Positions 50,991 to 59,176 are shown, counted from the stretch's first letter. The stretch is 64,000 nt of DNA from GCA-2733415 sp965178655 (GCA_965178655.1 OZ238266.1:1550001-1614000), one strand, 5' to 3'. Program-made: numbers and translations. Notes: generated by a model from the letters alone, not told the origin.

Positions 50991-51120
50991 CGTGTTCGTG
51001 TATGGTTTGTTGCAGTTTTCAGGCTCTAAGTTAATAAATTAAGCTTTATCAGAGAAAATTCCAACGGAATTTTCGCAAGTGATTACTGTTTTAAGTAATT
51101 AATTATACACCGTGTTGGCA
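50991..51120. repeat. Long foldable intergenic repeat, copy 1
   Basis: About 130 bp, about 92% identical by eye to copy 3 and clearly related to copy 2. Main stem: GAAAATTCC-AAC-GGAATTTTC (51054-51074). It starts with CGTGTTCGTGTATGG and ends CCGTGTTGG. The GCG/CGC stem of the other copies is disrupted here. It separates the gene at 50293 from the toxin-antitoxin pair. Confidence 0.85.
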
Positions 51121-51156
51121 TTAGTTATTGAATTTTTAATAAAAAAATAACATTTT

Positions 51157-51192
51157 GACGTAACGTCGTTTCGTTTATTTCGTTTACATTTG
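51157..51192 (+). promoter_or_regulatory. Antitoxin promoter with overlapping palindrome
   Basis: TACATTTG (51185-51192) matches the -7 consensus 26 bp before the antitoxin ATG. GACGT-A-ACGTC (51157-51167) is a perfect palindrome near -37 of the predicted start, a typical place for autoregulation by the antitoxin. Confidence 0.5.
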
Positions 51193-51218
51193 TAGTAACT
51201 GATGAAAACTTAAACAAA

Positions 51219-51674
51219 ATGGAATACTTTAACGACATAAAAAAACCTTCTAAAAAAGAGCAGATTGCTGCAATGGAATCATATAATGCTCTTGCTGCAA
51301 CATTGGAAGAATTGCGTTCCGAAAACCCTGAAATAGAAATTGAGGAAACTTCTGAAAAGATTAAGATTCCTTTGAAGGCTCTTAAACTTTTAGCAAAAAT
51401 GTTAAAGGCCACTAGTCAAGGTAAGCCGATTTCTTTAGTACCTATTGCGACTGAAATGACTACTCAAGCAGCAGCTGAGTTATTGGGTTGTTCGAGACCT
51501 CATTTTGTTAAATTACTTGAGAAAGGAAATATTCCTTTTACAATGGTTGGAAGGCATCGTAGGGTTAAATTTCAAGATGTAATGAAATATAAGAAAGAAA
51601 TGAAATTGAAGCAGGAACAACACCTTATAGATTTAATGAAGTCTGATGAAGAATTAGGGTTATATGATTCATAG
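51219..51674 (+). CDS. Helix-turn-helix antitoxin of a PIN-domain toxin-antitoxin pair
   Basis: A 151-residue protein. The N-terminal half is helical and acidic; the C-terminal part has an excisionase/MerR-like helix-turn-helix ('TQAAAELLGCSRPHFVKLLEKGNIPFTMVGRHRRVKFQDV', residues about 87-126, in part). It overlaps the PIN toxin gene by 11 bases. The arrangement of HTH protein followed by PIN toxin is a common type II module. It probably represses its own promoter through the palindrome at 51157-51167. Confidence 0.85.
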   Translation: MEYFNDIKKPSKKEQIAAMESYNALAATLEELRSENPEIEIEETSEKIKIPLKALKLLAKMLKATSQGKPISLVPIATEMTTQAAAELLGCSRPHFVKLLEKGNIPFTMVGRHRRVKFQDVMKYKKEMKLKQEQHLIDLMKSDEELGLYDS

Positions 51675-52227
51675 CGTACGTTTTACTTGTGTTCTTGACA
51701 CTAATATTATTTATCCAATAGAAATCAGAGATTTATTGTTTTGGTTTGCACATTTTGATTTATTTACACCTAAATGGAGTAATCATATTTTTGATGAATG
51801 GCAAGATGTGATGGATAGAAAAGGAGTAACAGAAGAAGAAATTAAGAAAAGAACCAATGTTGCAAATTTAGCCTTTCCAGATGCGCTTGTAATAAATTAT
51901 GAGCCATTGATTGAAGGATTAACCTTGCCTGATGAAAAGGATAGACACGTACTTGCAGCTGCAATTAAAACAAATGCAAATGTAATTGTCACAAACAATT
52001 TAAAAGATTTTCCAAAAGAATATTTGGCGTCTTTCGGATTAGTCGCAAAATCTGCTGATGATTTTATTGCAGATATAATTGATTTGAATCACGAAAAGGC
52101 GATAGAAGCTTTTAAAAAATTAGTCTTAAACAGAAGAAATCCAGATTTAGATGAGTACGAAGTTTTAGATAATTTAAGGAAGAATGGATTAAATGACGCA
52201 GCTAATTACTTACATTCTTTGATTTAG
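51664..52227 (+). CDS. PIN-domain ribonuclease toxin
   Basis: A 187-residue PIN protein. Acidic active-site residues appear in 'CVLDTNIIYP' (Asp12), 'DEWQDV', 'DEKDRHVLAAAI' and 'VTNNLKDFP'. PIN toxins cleave RNA with Mg2+ or Mn2+. It is somewhat longer than VapC (about 130), with a C-terminal helical extension. It partners with the HTH antitoxin. It lies between repeat copies 1 and 2. Activity is inferred from intact acidic residues. Confidence 0.88.
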   Translation: MIHSVRFTCVLDTNIIYPIEIRDLLFWFAHFDLFTPKWSNHIFDEWQDVMDRKGVTEEEIKKRTNVANLAFPDALVINYEPLIEGLTLPDEKDRHVLAAAIKTNANVIVTNNLKDFPKEYLASFGLVAKSADDFIADIIDLNHEKAIEAFKKLVLNRRNPDLDEYEVLDNLRKNGLNDAANYLHSLI

Positions 52228-52242
52228 CTGAATGTATTCCAT

Positions 52243-52367
52243 CGTGTTCATGTATGGTTTCTTGCGTTTTTAACGCTCTAAGTTAGCAAATAAATCACAG
52301 ATAGAAAGTCCGCGAGGACTTTCGTAAGTAAGCTAGAAATTAGCAATTAATTTTATACGGTGTTGTA
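52243..52367. repeat. Long foldable intergenic repeat, copy 2
   Basis: About 125 bp, same ends as copies 1 and 3 but divergent inside. Stems: GCGTT-TTT-AACGC (52264-52276) and GAAAGTCC-GCGA-GGACTTTC (52304-52323). The main stem differs in sequence from copies 1 and 3 but keeps pairing. Its right end supplies the last codons and stop of the minus-strand gene at 52353. Confidence 0.85.
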
Positions 52368-53075
52368 AGCTGGCTTTTCTATCCACTTTTTGATTTCAGC
52401 CACAATTATATCTGTATTTTCATTAACGTCTTTTCCTGTATATCTTAAAACTTGAAATCCTAATTCTTGAAGTTTTCTGTCAATTCGTTTATCTCGTTGA
52501 GCTTGTTCTTCAGTTCTTTCGTGATATGTATGTCCATCTGTATAAACGCACAATTTCACGTCTCTTTTCTCGATATAAAAGTCCGCAACAGTTAGTACTT
52601 CTTTAAAGTTGTTTTTCGGATTGTTATATGATTTTCCTGCGATTGAAATATTCTCGCCTTTCCAATTCAAAGGATATTGGGCTTCAAATCGAATATATTT
52701 TTTGTTTAATGCAAGAAATAATTTTCTTTCGAGAGGACTTTGTAAATCGAAAATACAAGTCAGACAATGGTTTGATAATTTATAATCACAATTTTGGCAA
52801 AGTTTATCTTCTGCATAATGTTTGTCAATTATGTTTGCTTTGTCATTCGTAATGTCTAATTTTTCGGCAGTCGTGGTTGATTCTATTAATTCCGAAATTT
52901 CGTCACGTAACTTTGTTAATTCCTTTAGTCCACAACGAATAGTTTTTTTCCAATTCTGTCCTTTTTCGGTTACAGAAATTAGATATTCGGTCGTTTCCTT
53001 TTCAGAATTATCATCGCTTATTAAATTCCGATATATTTTTTTGATTTTTTCAAATTCGATTGGGATTCTTGCCAT
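52353..53075 (-). CDS. Putative PD-(D/E)xK endonuclease with Cys-rich zinc motif
   Basis: A 240-residue protein. The N-terminal third is helical and acidic. A Cys cluster 'LCQNCDYKLSNHCLTC' (about 94-109) looks like a zinc ribbon. The C-terminal third resembles Vsr/DUF559-type endonucleases: 'VADFYIEKRDVKLCVYTDGHTYH' (Asp, Glu and Lys candidates, in part), then 'RDKRIDRKLQELGFQVLRYTG'. No methylase or partner is adjacent. Its last codons, AYNTV-stop, lie within repeat copy 2, so the repeat provides its end. A role in defence or DNA repair is possible; the match is by eye. Confidence 0.75.
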   Translation of the reverse strand: MARIPIEFEKIKKIYRNLISDDNSEKETTEYLISVTEKGQNWKKTIRCGLKELTKLRDEISELIESTTTAEKLDITNDKANIIDKHYAEDKLCQNCDYKLSNHCLTCIFDLQSPLERKLFLALNKKYIRFEAQYPLNWKGENISIAGKSYNNPKNNFKEVLTVADFYIEKRDVKLCVYTDGHTYHERTEEQAQRDKRIDRKLQELGFQVLRYTGKDVNENTDIIVAEIKKWIEKPAYNTV

Positions 53076-53117
53076 AGTTTATTTTCAGTTATTGTCGTTT
53101 CTTTAGCTTGCTTACAA

Positions 53118-53247
53118 CGTGTTCGTGTATGGTTTGTTGCGTTTTTCACGCTCTAAGTTAGTAAATTAAGCTTTATCAGAGAAAATTCCAGCGGAATTTT
53201 CGCAAGTGATTACTGTTTTAAGCAATTAATTATATGCGTTGTTGCCA
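53118..53247. repeat. Long foldable intergenic repeat, copy 3
   Basis: About 130 bp, about 92% identical to copy 1. Stems: GCGT-TTTTC-ACGC (53139-53151) and GAAAATTCC-AGC-GGAATTTTC (53181-53201). Outer ends ACAACG (53114-53119) and CGTTGT (53237-53242) are inverted. It lies between the endonuclease start and the small gene ending at 53272. Confidence 0.85.
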
Positions 53248-53271
53248 TTTCGTTGTTTATCAGAGTTCTAT

Positions 53272-53541
53272 CTATTCTTGTTCGGTTCTATTTCCTCCAA
53301 ACATTAAAATTTCTATTTTCTCAGTATCTCTATCTCCAACAGGATTAGTTATTCCGATATATAACTCAGTCGTTGCACTTTCTGTTTCTGCTACTAATTC
53401 TGTTTCGTCAGAATATTTTTCAAGTAATTTTTTCAATTCGCCAACAGTATTTAGTTGTTTGATATTTTTAATAAATATGCTTTCTTTCATTTTAAACTTG
53501 TTTTTTAATTTTATTCCGCAATATTTAGATTCTGTATTCAT
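53272..53541 (-). CDS. Small acidic protein of unknown function
   Basis: An 89-residue protein. It begins with a basic region and then 'LKKLLEKYSDETELVAETES', a Leu/acid-rich pattern, and ends 'IEILMFGGNRTEQE'. A pattern of helix then strands would fit a small alpha-beta fold. No family is recognised. It lies between repeat copy 3 and a small membrane gene on the same strand. Confidence 0.55.
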   Translation of the reverse strand: MNTESKYCGIKLKNKFKMKESIFIKNIKQLNTVGELKKLLEKYSDETELVAETESATTELYIGITNPVGDRDTEKIEILMFGGNRTEQE

Positions 53542-53574
53542 TTCAGTTTTCAGACTTGCTTAAATTCCTATTAA

Positions 53575-53787
53575 TTATTTTCTTTTTTTCTTGACATCTC
53601 TAATTGTAAATAGCATTGCTGAAACCAAAAGTATATTTGATACAATTCCAGCAAAAGGTCCTTTTTCAAGATTATCAAAATCAAGTTCAAAAATGTTATA
53701 AATCATAAGCACAATACTTGTAATAATAATTAAGTATATAAAATAAATTTTTTTCAATTTTGGTTCAGTTTGAGTTTGTTCAGCCAA
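53575..53787 (-). CDS. Small membrane protein of unknown function
   Basis: A 70-residue protein with two membrane helices (about 14-30 and 44-60) and a basic tail 'RDVKKKRK', giving an inside-positive topology. It is 33 bases upstream of the small acidic gene on the same strand. No domain is recognised. Confidence 0.5.
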   Translation of the reverse strand: MAEQTQTEPKLKKIYFIYLIIITSIVLMIYNIFELDFDNLEKGPFAGIVSNILLVSAMLFTIRDVKKKRK

Positions 53788-54455
53788 TGAATGGCAATTA
53801 ATTATACATAGAACTAGACTCCTCTTTGTTTAATTTACTGTCTTTTTTTAAAGGCAGTGAAATTTTATTAATAGAGTTACCCTTCCTTACAAATATACCT
53901 CTTATAAATCAGCTAAAAAACACCAAGTACTTGGTATTTTTTAAAACAACAAAAAAACATAACTAACTAGAATTCAGTAAAGTATGTTTTTTATGTAAAA
54001 ATTAGAAAATTTTAAAATGTCTAAAAACAATAGAAAATAGTAATCGGAATACTAAAAATAAAGTTGTTTTAAACACAACAGTATCTTTTTAAAAAAAGAG
54101 AGAGAGAAGTATTGTTAATTTACTGTTGTACTTTGTAAAAGCACCTGTTTAGCTTTGTGAATATACTAGTATATTTGCAGAAATTATCTAGTATTTTTAA
54201 TAAAATTATCTAGTATTTATTTATTTATAGAAATAGTACTATACTTATAAAACATAGTTAAACGCCCTTTAAAATAACGCTTGGTGGTAAGAGCTATAAA
54301 TATACAAAAAAAAGTTCTAATAATGACTTTTATAGGAGGCTGTTGTAGTGCAAATTTTTATATTAAACACTTATAATAATAGCAGAGCTGTAGAGAAACA
54401 AAAACCAGACTTGTAAAACAAATCATTTTAAACAAGTTCTTGTTTTTTAATCACA
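53788..54455. other. 668-base gene-free AT-rich region
   Basis: No credible frame was found. It contains the palindrome ACCAAGTACTTGGT in an A/T-rich setting (53922-53935), a -7-like TATATTTG (54170-54177) with no gene after it, and a tandem direct repeat of 16 bases (54181-54196 and 54203-54218). It marks the right edge of the accessory island before polA. Confidence 0.6.
54181..54218. repeat. Tandem 16-bp direct repeat, period 22
   Basis: AAATTATCTAGTATTT occurs twice at 54181-54196 and 54203-54218; a related ACTAGTATATTT precedes them at 54165-54176. Purpose unknown. Confidence 0.55.
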
Positions 54456-57293
54456 CTAATGCGCTTCCAGCCAATTTAGACCGCTACCCAATTCCACATC
54501 TAGCGGAACAATCATTTTAAAAGCGTTTTCCATTTGTGTTTTTACCATGTTTTTTAACTGAATTTCTTCGGTTTTAGGCACATCAAAAACCAATTCATCA
54601 TGCACTTGTAAAAGCATTTTACTTTGGTAGTTTTCGGTATGTAATACTTTGTGTATGTTTATCATGGCCAATTTAATAATATCGGCAGCACTACCTTGAA
54701 TAGGTGCATTTACGGCATTTCGCTCATCGGCAGCACGTACAATTGCATTTTGAGAGTTAATGTTTTTTAAATAGCGCCTACGGTTTGATATGGTTTCTAC
54801 ATAGCCATGATCTCTAGCAAAATCTACCTGACCTGCCATATATGCTTTTAGCTTTGGGTAGGTTTTGTAATAATTATCTATAAGTGCTTTAGCTTCTTTA
54901 CGGGGTATGTTTTGTTGTTGTGCAAGGGTAAAAGCACCTTGTCCGTAAATAATACCAAAATTAACAGCTTTAGCATTACTACGCTGCTCTCGTGTAACAT
55001 CATTTAAAGGCACGTTAAATACTTTAGCGGCAGTGGCTGCATGAATATCTTCGCCGTTAATAAAAGACTCAATCATGCTTTCGTCTTTACTTAAGGCCGC
55101 AATAATACGCAGTTCAATTTGCGAGTAATCGGCAGCTACTAAAATGTGCTGCTCATCTCTAGGTACAAATGCTTTTCGCACTTGTTTACCGCGTTCAGTA
55201 CGGATAGGTATGTTTTGTAAGTTAGGATTATTAGAGCTTAATCTTCCTGTAGCAGCAACCGCTTGATGGTAATCTGTATGTACCCGTTTTGTATTAGGGT
55301 TTACCTGATTGGGTAGGGCATCTACATAAGTGTTTTGTAGTTTTATTAAACTACGCCACTTTAAAATATCTTGTATAATTTGATGCTCACCGAGTTTGCT
55401 AAGCACATCTTCGGAAGTAGAATACTGTCCGGTTTTTGTCTTTTTGGGTTTATCAACGAGTTTTAAATCTTCAAATAAAACAATACCCAGTTGTCTTGGC
55501 GATGCCAAATTAAACGTTTTATTAGCGGTAGTATAAATAGCTGTTTCAAGCGCTTTAATATCGGTAGATAAATCTGCCGATAGGCTATTTAAAAAAGTAA
55601 CGTCTAGGTTAATACCTTCTAACTCCATAGCAGTTAATACAGGCACTAAAGGCATTTCTATAGTGTTGAATAATTGCTGGGTGCCTGTGTCTAACAACTG
55701 TTTTTTAAATTGTTGTTTTAATTGAAAAACAAGGTCTGTTTGTTCTACAGCATAATTGGTTTGCTGTGTTAAATCAATCTCTTGTAATAGTTTTTGATTT
55801 TTACCTTTTTTACCAATAATACTATACAACTCAATAGTTTCATAGTTTAAATAGTTACTAGCCAAAACACTTAATCCGTGACGTGTGTCAGGGTTAATTA
55901 AGTAATGCGCTAGCGTAGTATCAAACATTGGTCCTTTTACTAAAATGCTATAGGCATCTAGTATTTTGCAAGTTGTTTTAGTATTGTGACTGATTTTCTC
56001 GATAGCTTCGTTTTCAAAAAACGGACGCAAATCGTTTAAAAGTAATTGAGCGCTTTCTTGTGCTTTCGGAAAAGGAATATAGTATCCTTTATGGGCTTCC
56101 CAAGAAAATGCTATACCAATAATATGTGTTTCAAAAGCGTTTTGGGAGTAGGTTTCTATATGTACAGCAACGGCTGTTTGTTTTAGCAGTTGTTGTAAAA
56201 ATAATTGCCTTGAAAAATCAGTATTAATATATTGATATACATGCGGACTGTTCTGTATGGTTTTATAACCATTATCTGCAAGCGCATCAGTATCATTAGT
56301 ATTGGCGCCAAATAATGAAAATTGTCCTTCTTCAGCGGTGTTTTTAGGTGTTTCTTTAGGTGCTTTGTTGGTGTCGTTAGTTGGTACAACAGTTTTAGCA
56401 ACAGTATTGGTGTTGTAAATACGCTCAAAAGTTTGTTGTAGCCTTCTAAATTCAAGGGTTTTAAATAACGAGGTTACTTCAGCAGTATTCGGACTCGATA
56501 ATATAAACTCCGAAGCGTTAAAATTAACGGGGCAATCAAGTAGTATGGTAGCCAGTTTTTTTGACAACAAGCCAAGCTCGGCGTTGGCTTCTACCTTTTC
56601 TTTCATTTTACCTTTTAAATCGGCAGTGTTTGCAAGTAAGTTTTCCATAGAGCCGTAGGCTTTTAAAAACTTTTTAGCAGTTTTATCGCCAACACCAGGT
56701 AATCCAGGAATATTATCAACAGCATCTCCCATCATTCCTAAATAATCAATAACCTGTTCTGGGTGTTCTATTTCAAACTTTTTTTGAACCTCTGGTATTC
56801 CCCAAATTTCAATACCATTTCCCATTCTGGCAGGGCGATACATAAAAATATGTTCCGATACCAGTTGCGCAAAATCTTTATCTGGCGTAACCATATAAGT
56901 TGTAAACCCCTCTTTTTCGGCTTGTTTGGCAAGTGTTCCTATTAAGTCATCGGCTTCAAAACCAGCAACTTCTACTACCGGAATATCCATCGCTTTTAAT
57001 AGCTGCTGTATATAAGGCACTGCAATTTTAATAGCTTCAGGTGTTTCTTGTCGGTTTGCTTTATACTCCGGAAACATATCGTTTCTAACATGACTCCCGC
57101 CTTTGTCAAAACAAACGGCTAAATACTCAGGTTTTTCTTTTCGTAAAATTTCAAATAACGAATTGGTAAACCCCATTATAGCAGAAACATCCATACCCGT
57201 CGAGGTAATTCTTGGATTCTTAATAAGGGCATAGTAGCCTCTAAAAATTAATGCAAATGCATCTAAAAGGAATAGTCTTTTTGGTGTAGCCAT
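54456..57293 (-). CDS. polA: DNA polymerase I with degenerate proofreading domain
   Basis: A 945-residue replicative-repair polymerase. The 5'-3' exonuclease domain (about 1-300) is intact ('LLDAFALIFRGYYAL', 'EADDLIGTLA', 'DKDFAQLV', 'GLPGVGDKTAKKFL'). The polymerase domain is intact: motif A 'VAADYSQIELR', B 'RSNAKAVNFGIIYG', C 'LLQVHDELVFDVP'. In the 3'-5' exonuclease domain the acidic residues appear replaced: the DTE motif is 'HIET', the NxKYD motif is 'HNTKTT', and YxxxD is 'YAVEQ'. Proofreading is therefore probably lost while flap removal and synthesis remain. Length is normal. Confidence 0.96.
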   Translation of the reverse strand: MATPKRLFLLDAFALIFRGYYALIKNPRITSTGMDVSAIMGFTNSLFEILRKEKPEYLAVCFDKGGSHVRNDMFPEYKANRQETPEAIKIAVPYIQQLLKAMDIPVVEVAGFEADDLIGTLAKQAEKEGFTTYMVTPDKDFAQLVSEHIFMYRPARMGNGIEIWGIPEVQKKFEIEHPEQVIDYLGMMGDAVDNIPGLPGVGDKTAKKFLKAYGSMENLLANTADLKGKMKEKVEANAELGLLSKKLATILLDCPVNFNASEFILSSPNTAEVTSLFKTLEFRRLQQTFERIYNTNTVAKTVVPTNDTNKAPKETPKNTAEEGQFSLFGANTNDTDALADNGYKTIQNSPHVYQYINTDFSRQLFLQQLLKQTAVAVHIETYSQNAFETHIIGIAFSWEAHKGYYIPFPKAQESAQLLLNDLRPFFENEAIEKISHNTKTTCKILDAYSILVKGPMFDTTLAHYLINPDTRHGLSVLASNYLNYETIELYSIIGKKGKNQKLLQEIDLTQQTNYAVEQTDLVFQLKQQFKKQLLDTGTQQLFNTIEMPLVPVLTAMELEGINLDVTFLNSLSADLSTDIKALETAIYTTANKTFNLASPRQLGIVLFEDLKLVDKPKKTKTGQYSTSEDVLSKLGEHQIIQDILKWRSLIKLQNTYVDALPNQVNPNTKRVHTDYHQAVAATGRLSSNNPNLQNIPIRTERGKQVRKAFVPRDEQHILVAADYSQIELRIIAALSKDESMIESFINGEDIHAATAAKVFNVPLNDVTREQRSNAKAVNFGIIYGQGAFTLAQQQNIPRKEAKALIDNYYKTYPKLKAYMAGQVDFARDHGYVETISNRRRYLKNINSQNAIVRAADERNAVNAPIQGSAADIIKLAMINIHKVLHTENYQSKMLLQVHDELVFDVPKTEEIQLKNMVKTQMENAFKMIVPLDVELGSGLNWLEAH

Positions 57294-57392
57294 GGTTGTG
57301 TATTATGTGGTAAAGATAAAAATATATAAAATGTAACTACCGACGATTGTTAATTTTTATAAAATTAAAAAAACAACGCAACTACAATTTAT

Positions 57393-57400
57393 TATCTTTG
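57393..57400 (+). promoter_or_regulatory. Putative -7 element of the metallophosphoesterase gene
   Basis: TATCTTTG matches TAnnTTTG, 17 bp before the ATG at 57417. Confidence 0.5.
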
Positions 57401-57416
57401 AAAAAAATACACCTTT

Positions 57417-58652
57417 ATGTCACGCTTTTACATTGCCTTACTAATACTATCTGTTGTTTTTTTAGTGATCGAAATTTATGCCTTTCAAGCATTTAGAGTC
57501 CTTACTAAAAATAAGGTGCTTGCATTTGTATGGATTGTTGTTGCCTTATTAATATACGTGCAATTTTTTACAATGATATTTACTTACTCTCGTGCAGAAG
57601 GGCAAACAAAAGGGTTTCAATATTCGTTTTCAATATTGCTATTGTTTTTATTGCCAAAGTTAGTGTTACTACTTGCCATGTTTGGCGAAGATATATACAG
57701 AGTTTTTGTTAAGTTAATACGAGTGGTAACAGCTTCTGAAACACGTAGTTTACCAGGACGAAGAGCATTTGTAGCACAATTAGCGCTTGGTTTAGCAGCA
57801 ATTCCTTTTGCGTCATTATTATACGGCATTGTAAAAGGAAAGTATAACTTTAAAGTGCTAAAATATGCTTTAGAGTTTGATGACCTTCCAGAAGCATTTG
57901 ATGGGTTTACCATTACACAAATCTCCGATATTCACTCTGGGAGTTTTAAAGATAAAGACAAAGTGCAATATGCCGTAGATTTGGTTGCTAAACAGCAATC
58001 TGATATGTTGTTATTTACAGGAGATATAGTCAATAATAAGGCTGAAGAAATGACACCTTTTATAGATATGTTTAAAAAATTAGAAGCGCCTTACGGAAAG
58101 TACTCCATTTTAGGAAATCATGATTATGGCGATTATGCAGAATGGGAATCTAAAGCCGCAAAAAAACAAAATTTTGAAGCCGTTAAAGCAATACACTCAA
58201 AAATAGGATTCGATTTATTATTGAATGACTCTAGATTTATACATAAAGATAATCAGAAAATAGCTTTACTTGGTGTAGAGAACTGGGGACAAGGTTGGAA
58301 AAAAGCGGGCGACTTAGAAAAAGCAGCTACTCATGTAAAAAAAGAAGATTTTAAAGTGCTCATGACGCATGATCCATCGCATTGGGAATATAAAGTTAAA
58401 AACGACCCTCATAATTATCATTTAACCCTAAGTGGTCATACCCATGGTTTACAATTGGGTATTGAAATACCGGGGTTTATAAAATGGAGCCCATCAAGTT
58501 TAATTTATAAGCAATGGGCAGGGCTGTATAAAGAATTAGGACGATATATTAACGTAAATAGAGGCTTTGGTTTTCATGGTTTTTCAGGACGGGTAGGGAT
58601 ATGGCCAGAGATAACCGTTATACAGTTGAAGAAAGCAAATAAAAGTGTGTAA
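57417..58652 (+). CDS. Membrane-anchored metallophosphoesterase
   Basis: A 411-residue protein with four N-terminal membrane helices (about 4-22, 34-55, 65-88 and 118-140) and a C-terminal calcineurin-like phosphoesterase domain. The metal-binding motifs are in order: 'QISDIHSGSF', 'FTGDIVNN', 'LGNHDYGDY', 'MTHDPSHW' and 'SGHTHGLQLG'. It resembles YaeI-type enzymes that remove phosphate from lipids, but the substrate is unknown. It is divergent from polA. Confidence 0.92.
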   Translation: MSRFYIALLILSVVFLVIEIYAFQAFRVLTKNKVLAFVWIVVALLIYVQFFTMIFTYSRAEGQTKGFQYSFSILLLFLLPKLVLLLAMFGEDIYRVFVKLIRVVTASETRSLPGRRAFVAQLALGLAAIPFASLLYGIVKGKYNFKVLKYALEFDDLPEAFDGFTITQISDIHSGSFKDKDKVQYAVDLVAKQQSDMLLFTGDIVNNKAEEMTPFIDMFKKLEAPYGKYSILGNHDYGDYAEWESKAAKKQNFEAVKAIHSKIGFDLLLNDSRFIHKDNQKIALLGVENWGQGWKKAGDLEKAATHVKKEDFKVLMTHDPSHWEYKVKNDPHNYHLTLSGHTHGLQLGIEIPGFIKWSPSSLIYKQWAGLYKELGRYINVNRGFGFHGFSGRVGIWPEITVIQLKKANKSV

Positions 58653-58708
58653 AAAGGCTTTTATAAGTTGAAATATAGTAGTATTTAATTTGCTGTTTGG
58701 AAGTTTAT

Positions 58709-58739
58709 TTGTCTTAATGGCTTAAAAATGTTAACTTTG
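58709..58739 (+). promoter_or_regulatory. Canonical promoter of the thioredoxin-fold gene
   Basis: TTG (58709-58711), 20-base spacer, TAACTTTG (58732-58739): a good match to the Bacteroidota consensus. Transcription is predicted near 58746. Confidence 0.7.
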
Positions 58740-58793
58740 TGAGAGGTCGGTCTTTTTAGAGGCTGATATTGTAGCATTAAAAAACACGCGCAT

Positions 58794-59090
58794 ATGTCTA
58801 AATTTGGAAAATTAATTGATGCCACGGTTCCCGTATTATTAGATTTTTACACGGAATGGAATGAGCAGTCTGTAGCAATGCATCCTGTGCTTCGTAATGT
58901 TGCGGCGGCACTTGGTGATCGTGCAAAAGTAATTAAAATTGATGTAGATAAAAACGCAGAATTAGCTGAAGCACTTCGTGTAAAAGGCTTACCTACATTA
59001 ATGATTTACAAAGAAGGTGAAATGAAATGGCGTCAATCTGGAGAGCAAGATGCTAATACTTTAATAGGTCTTGTTCAAGAATACGCATAA
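58794..59090 (+). CDS. Thioredoxin-fold protein lacking the CxxC active site
   Basis: A 98-residue cytoplasmic protein with a full thioredoxin fold pattern: 'PVLLDFYTEW', 'VIKIDVDKNAELAEALRVKGLPTLMIYKEG' (cis-Pro kept, in part) and a C-terminal helix. The active site WCGPC is replaced by WNEQS (residues 22-26), so both catalytic Cys are absent and there is no Cys anywhere in the protein. It cannot be a redox enzyme; a chaperone or binding role is more likely. It is a monocistronic gene with a strong promoter and terminator, which suggests high expression. Confidence 0.9.
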   Translation: MSKFGKLIDATVPVLLDFYTEWNEQSVAMHPVLRNVAAALGDRAKVIKIDVDKNAELAEALRVKGLPTLMIYKEGEMKWRQSGEQDANTLIGLVQEYA

Positions 59091-59142
59091 TCTATATTGC
59101 AGTTCCTAAATAAATAAGGGATAGCTTTTAATTACATTTATA

Positions 59143-59176
59143 AAAAAAGGTGCAACTTTTAAGTTGCACCTTTTTT
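59143..59176. terminator. Bidirectional terminator between the thioredoxin-fold gene and the phosphate transporter
   Basis: AAAAAAGGTGCAACTT (59143-59158) and AAGTTGCACCTTTTTT (59161-59176) are perfect 16-base arms around TT. Confidence 0.9.

Noticed and set aside
50991..53247. CRISPR-like array
   Set aside because: Only three units of about 130 bp with gene-sized spacing; no short regular repeats or spacers and no cas genes.
50991..53247. Classical integron attC sites
   Set aside because: The outer ends do not match the RYYYAAC/GTTRRRY core, genes face both ways and no integron integrase is seen; only the cassette-like layout is kept as a hypothesis.
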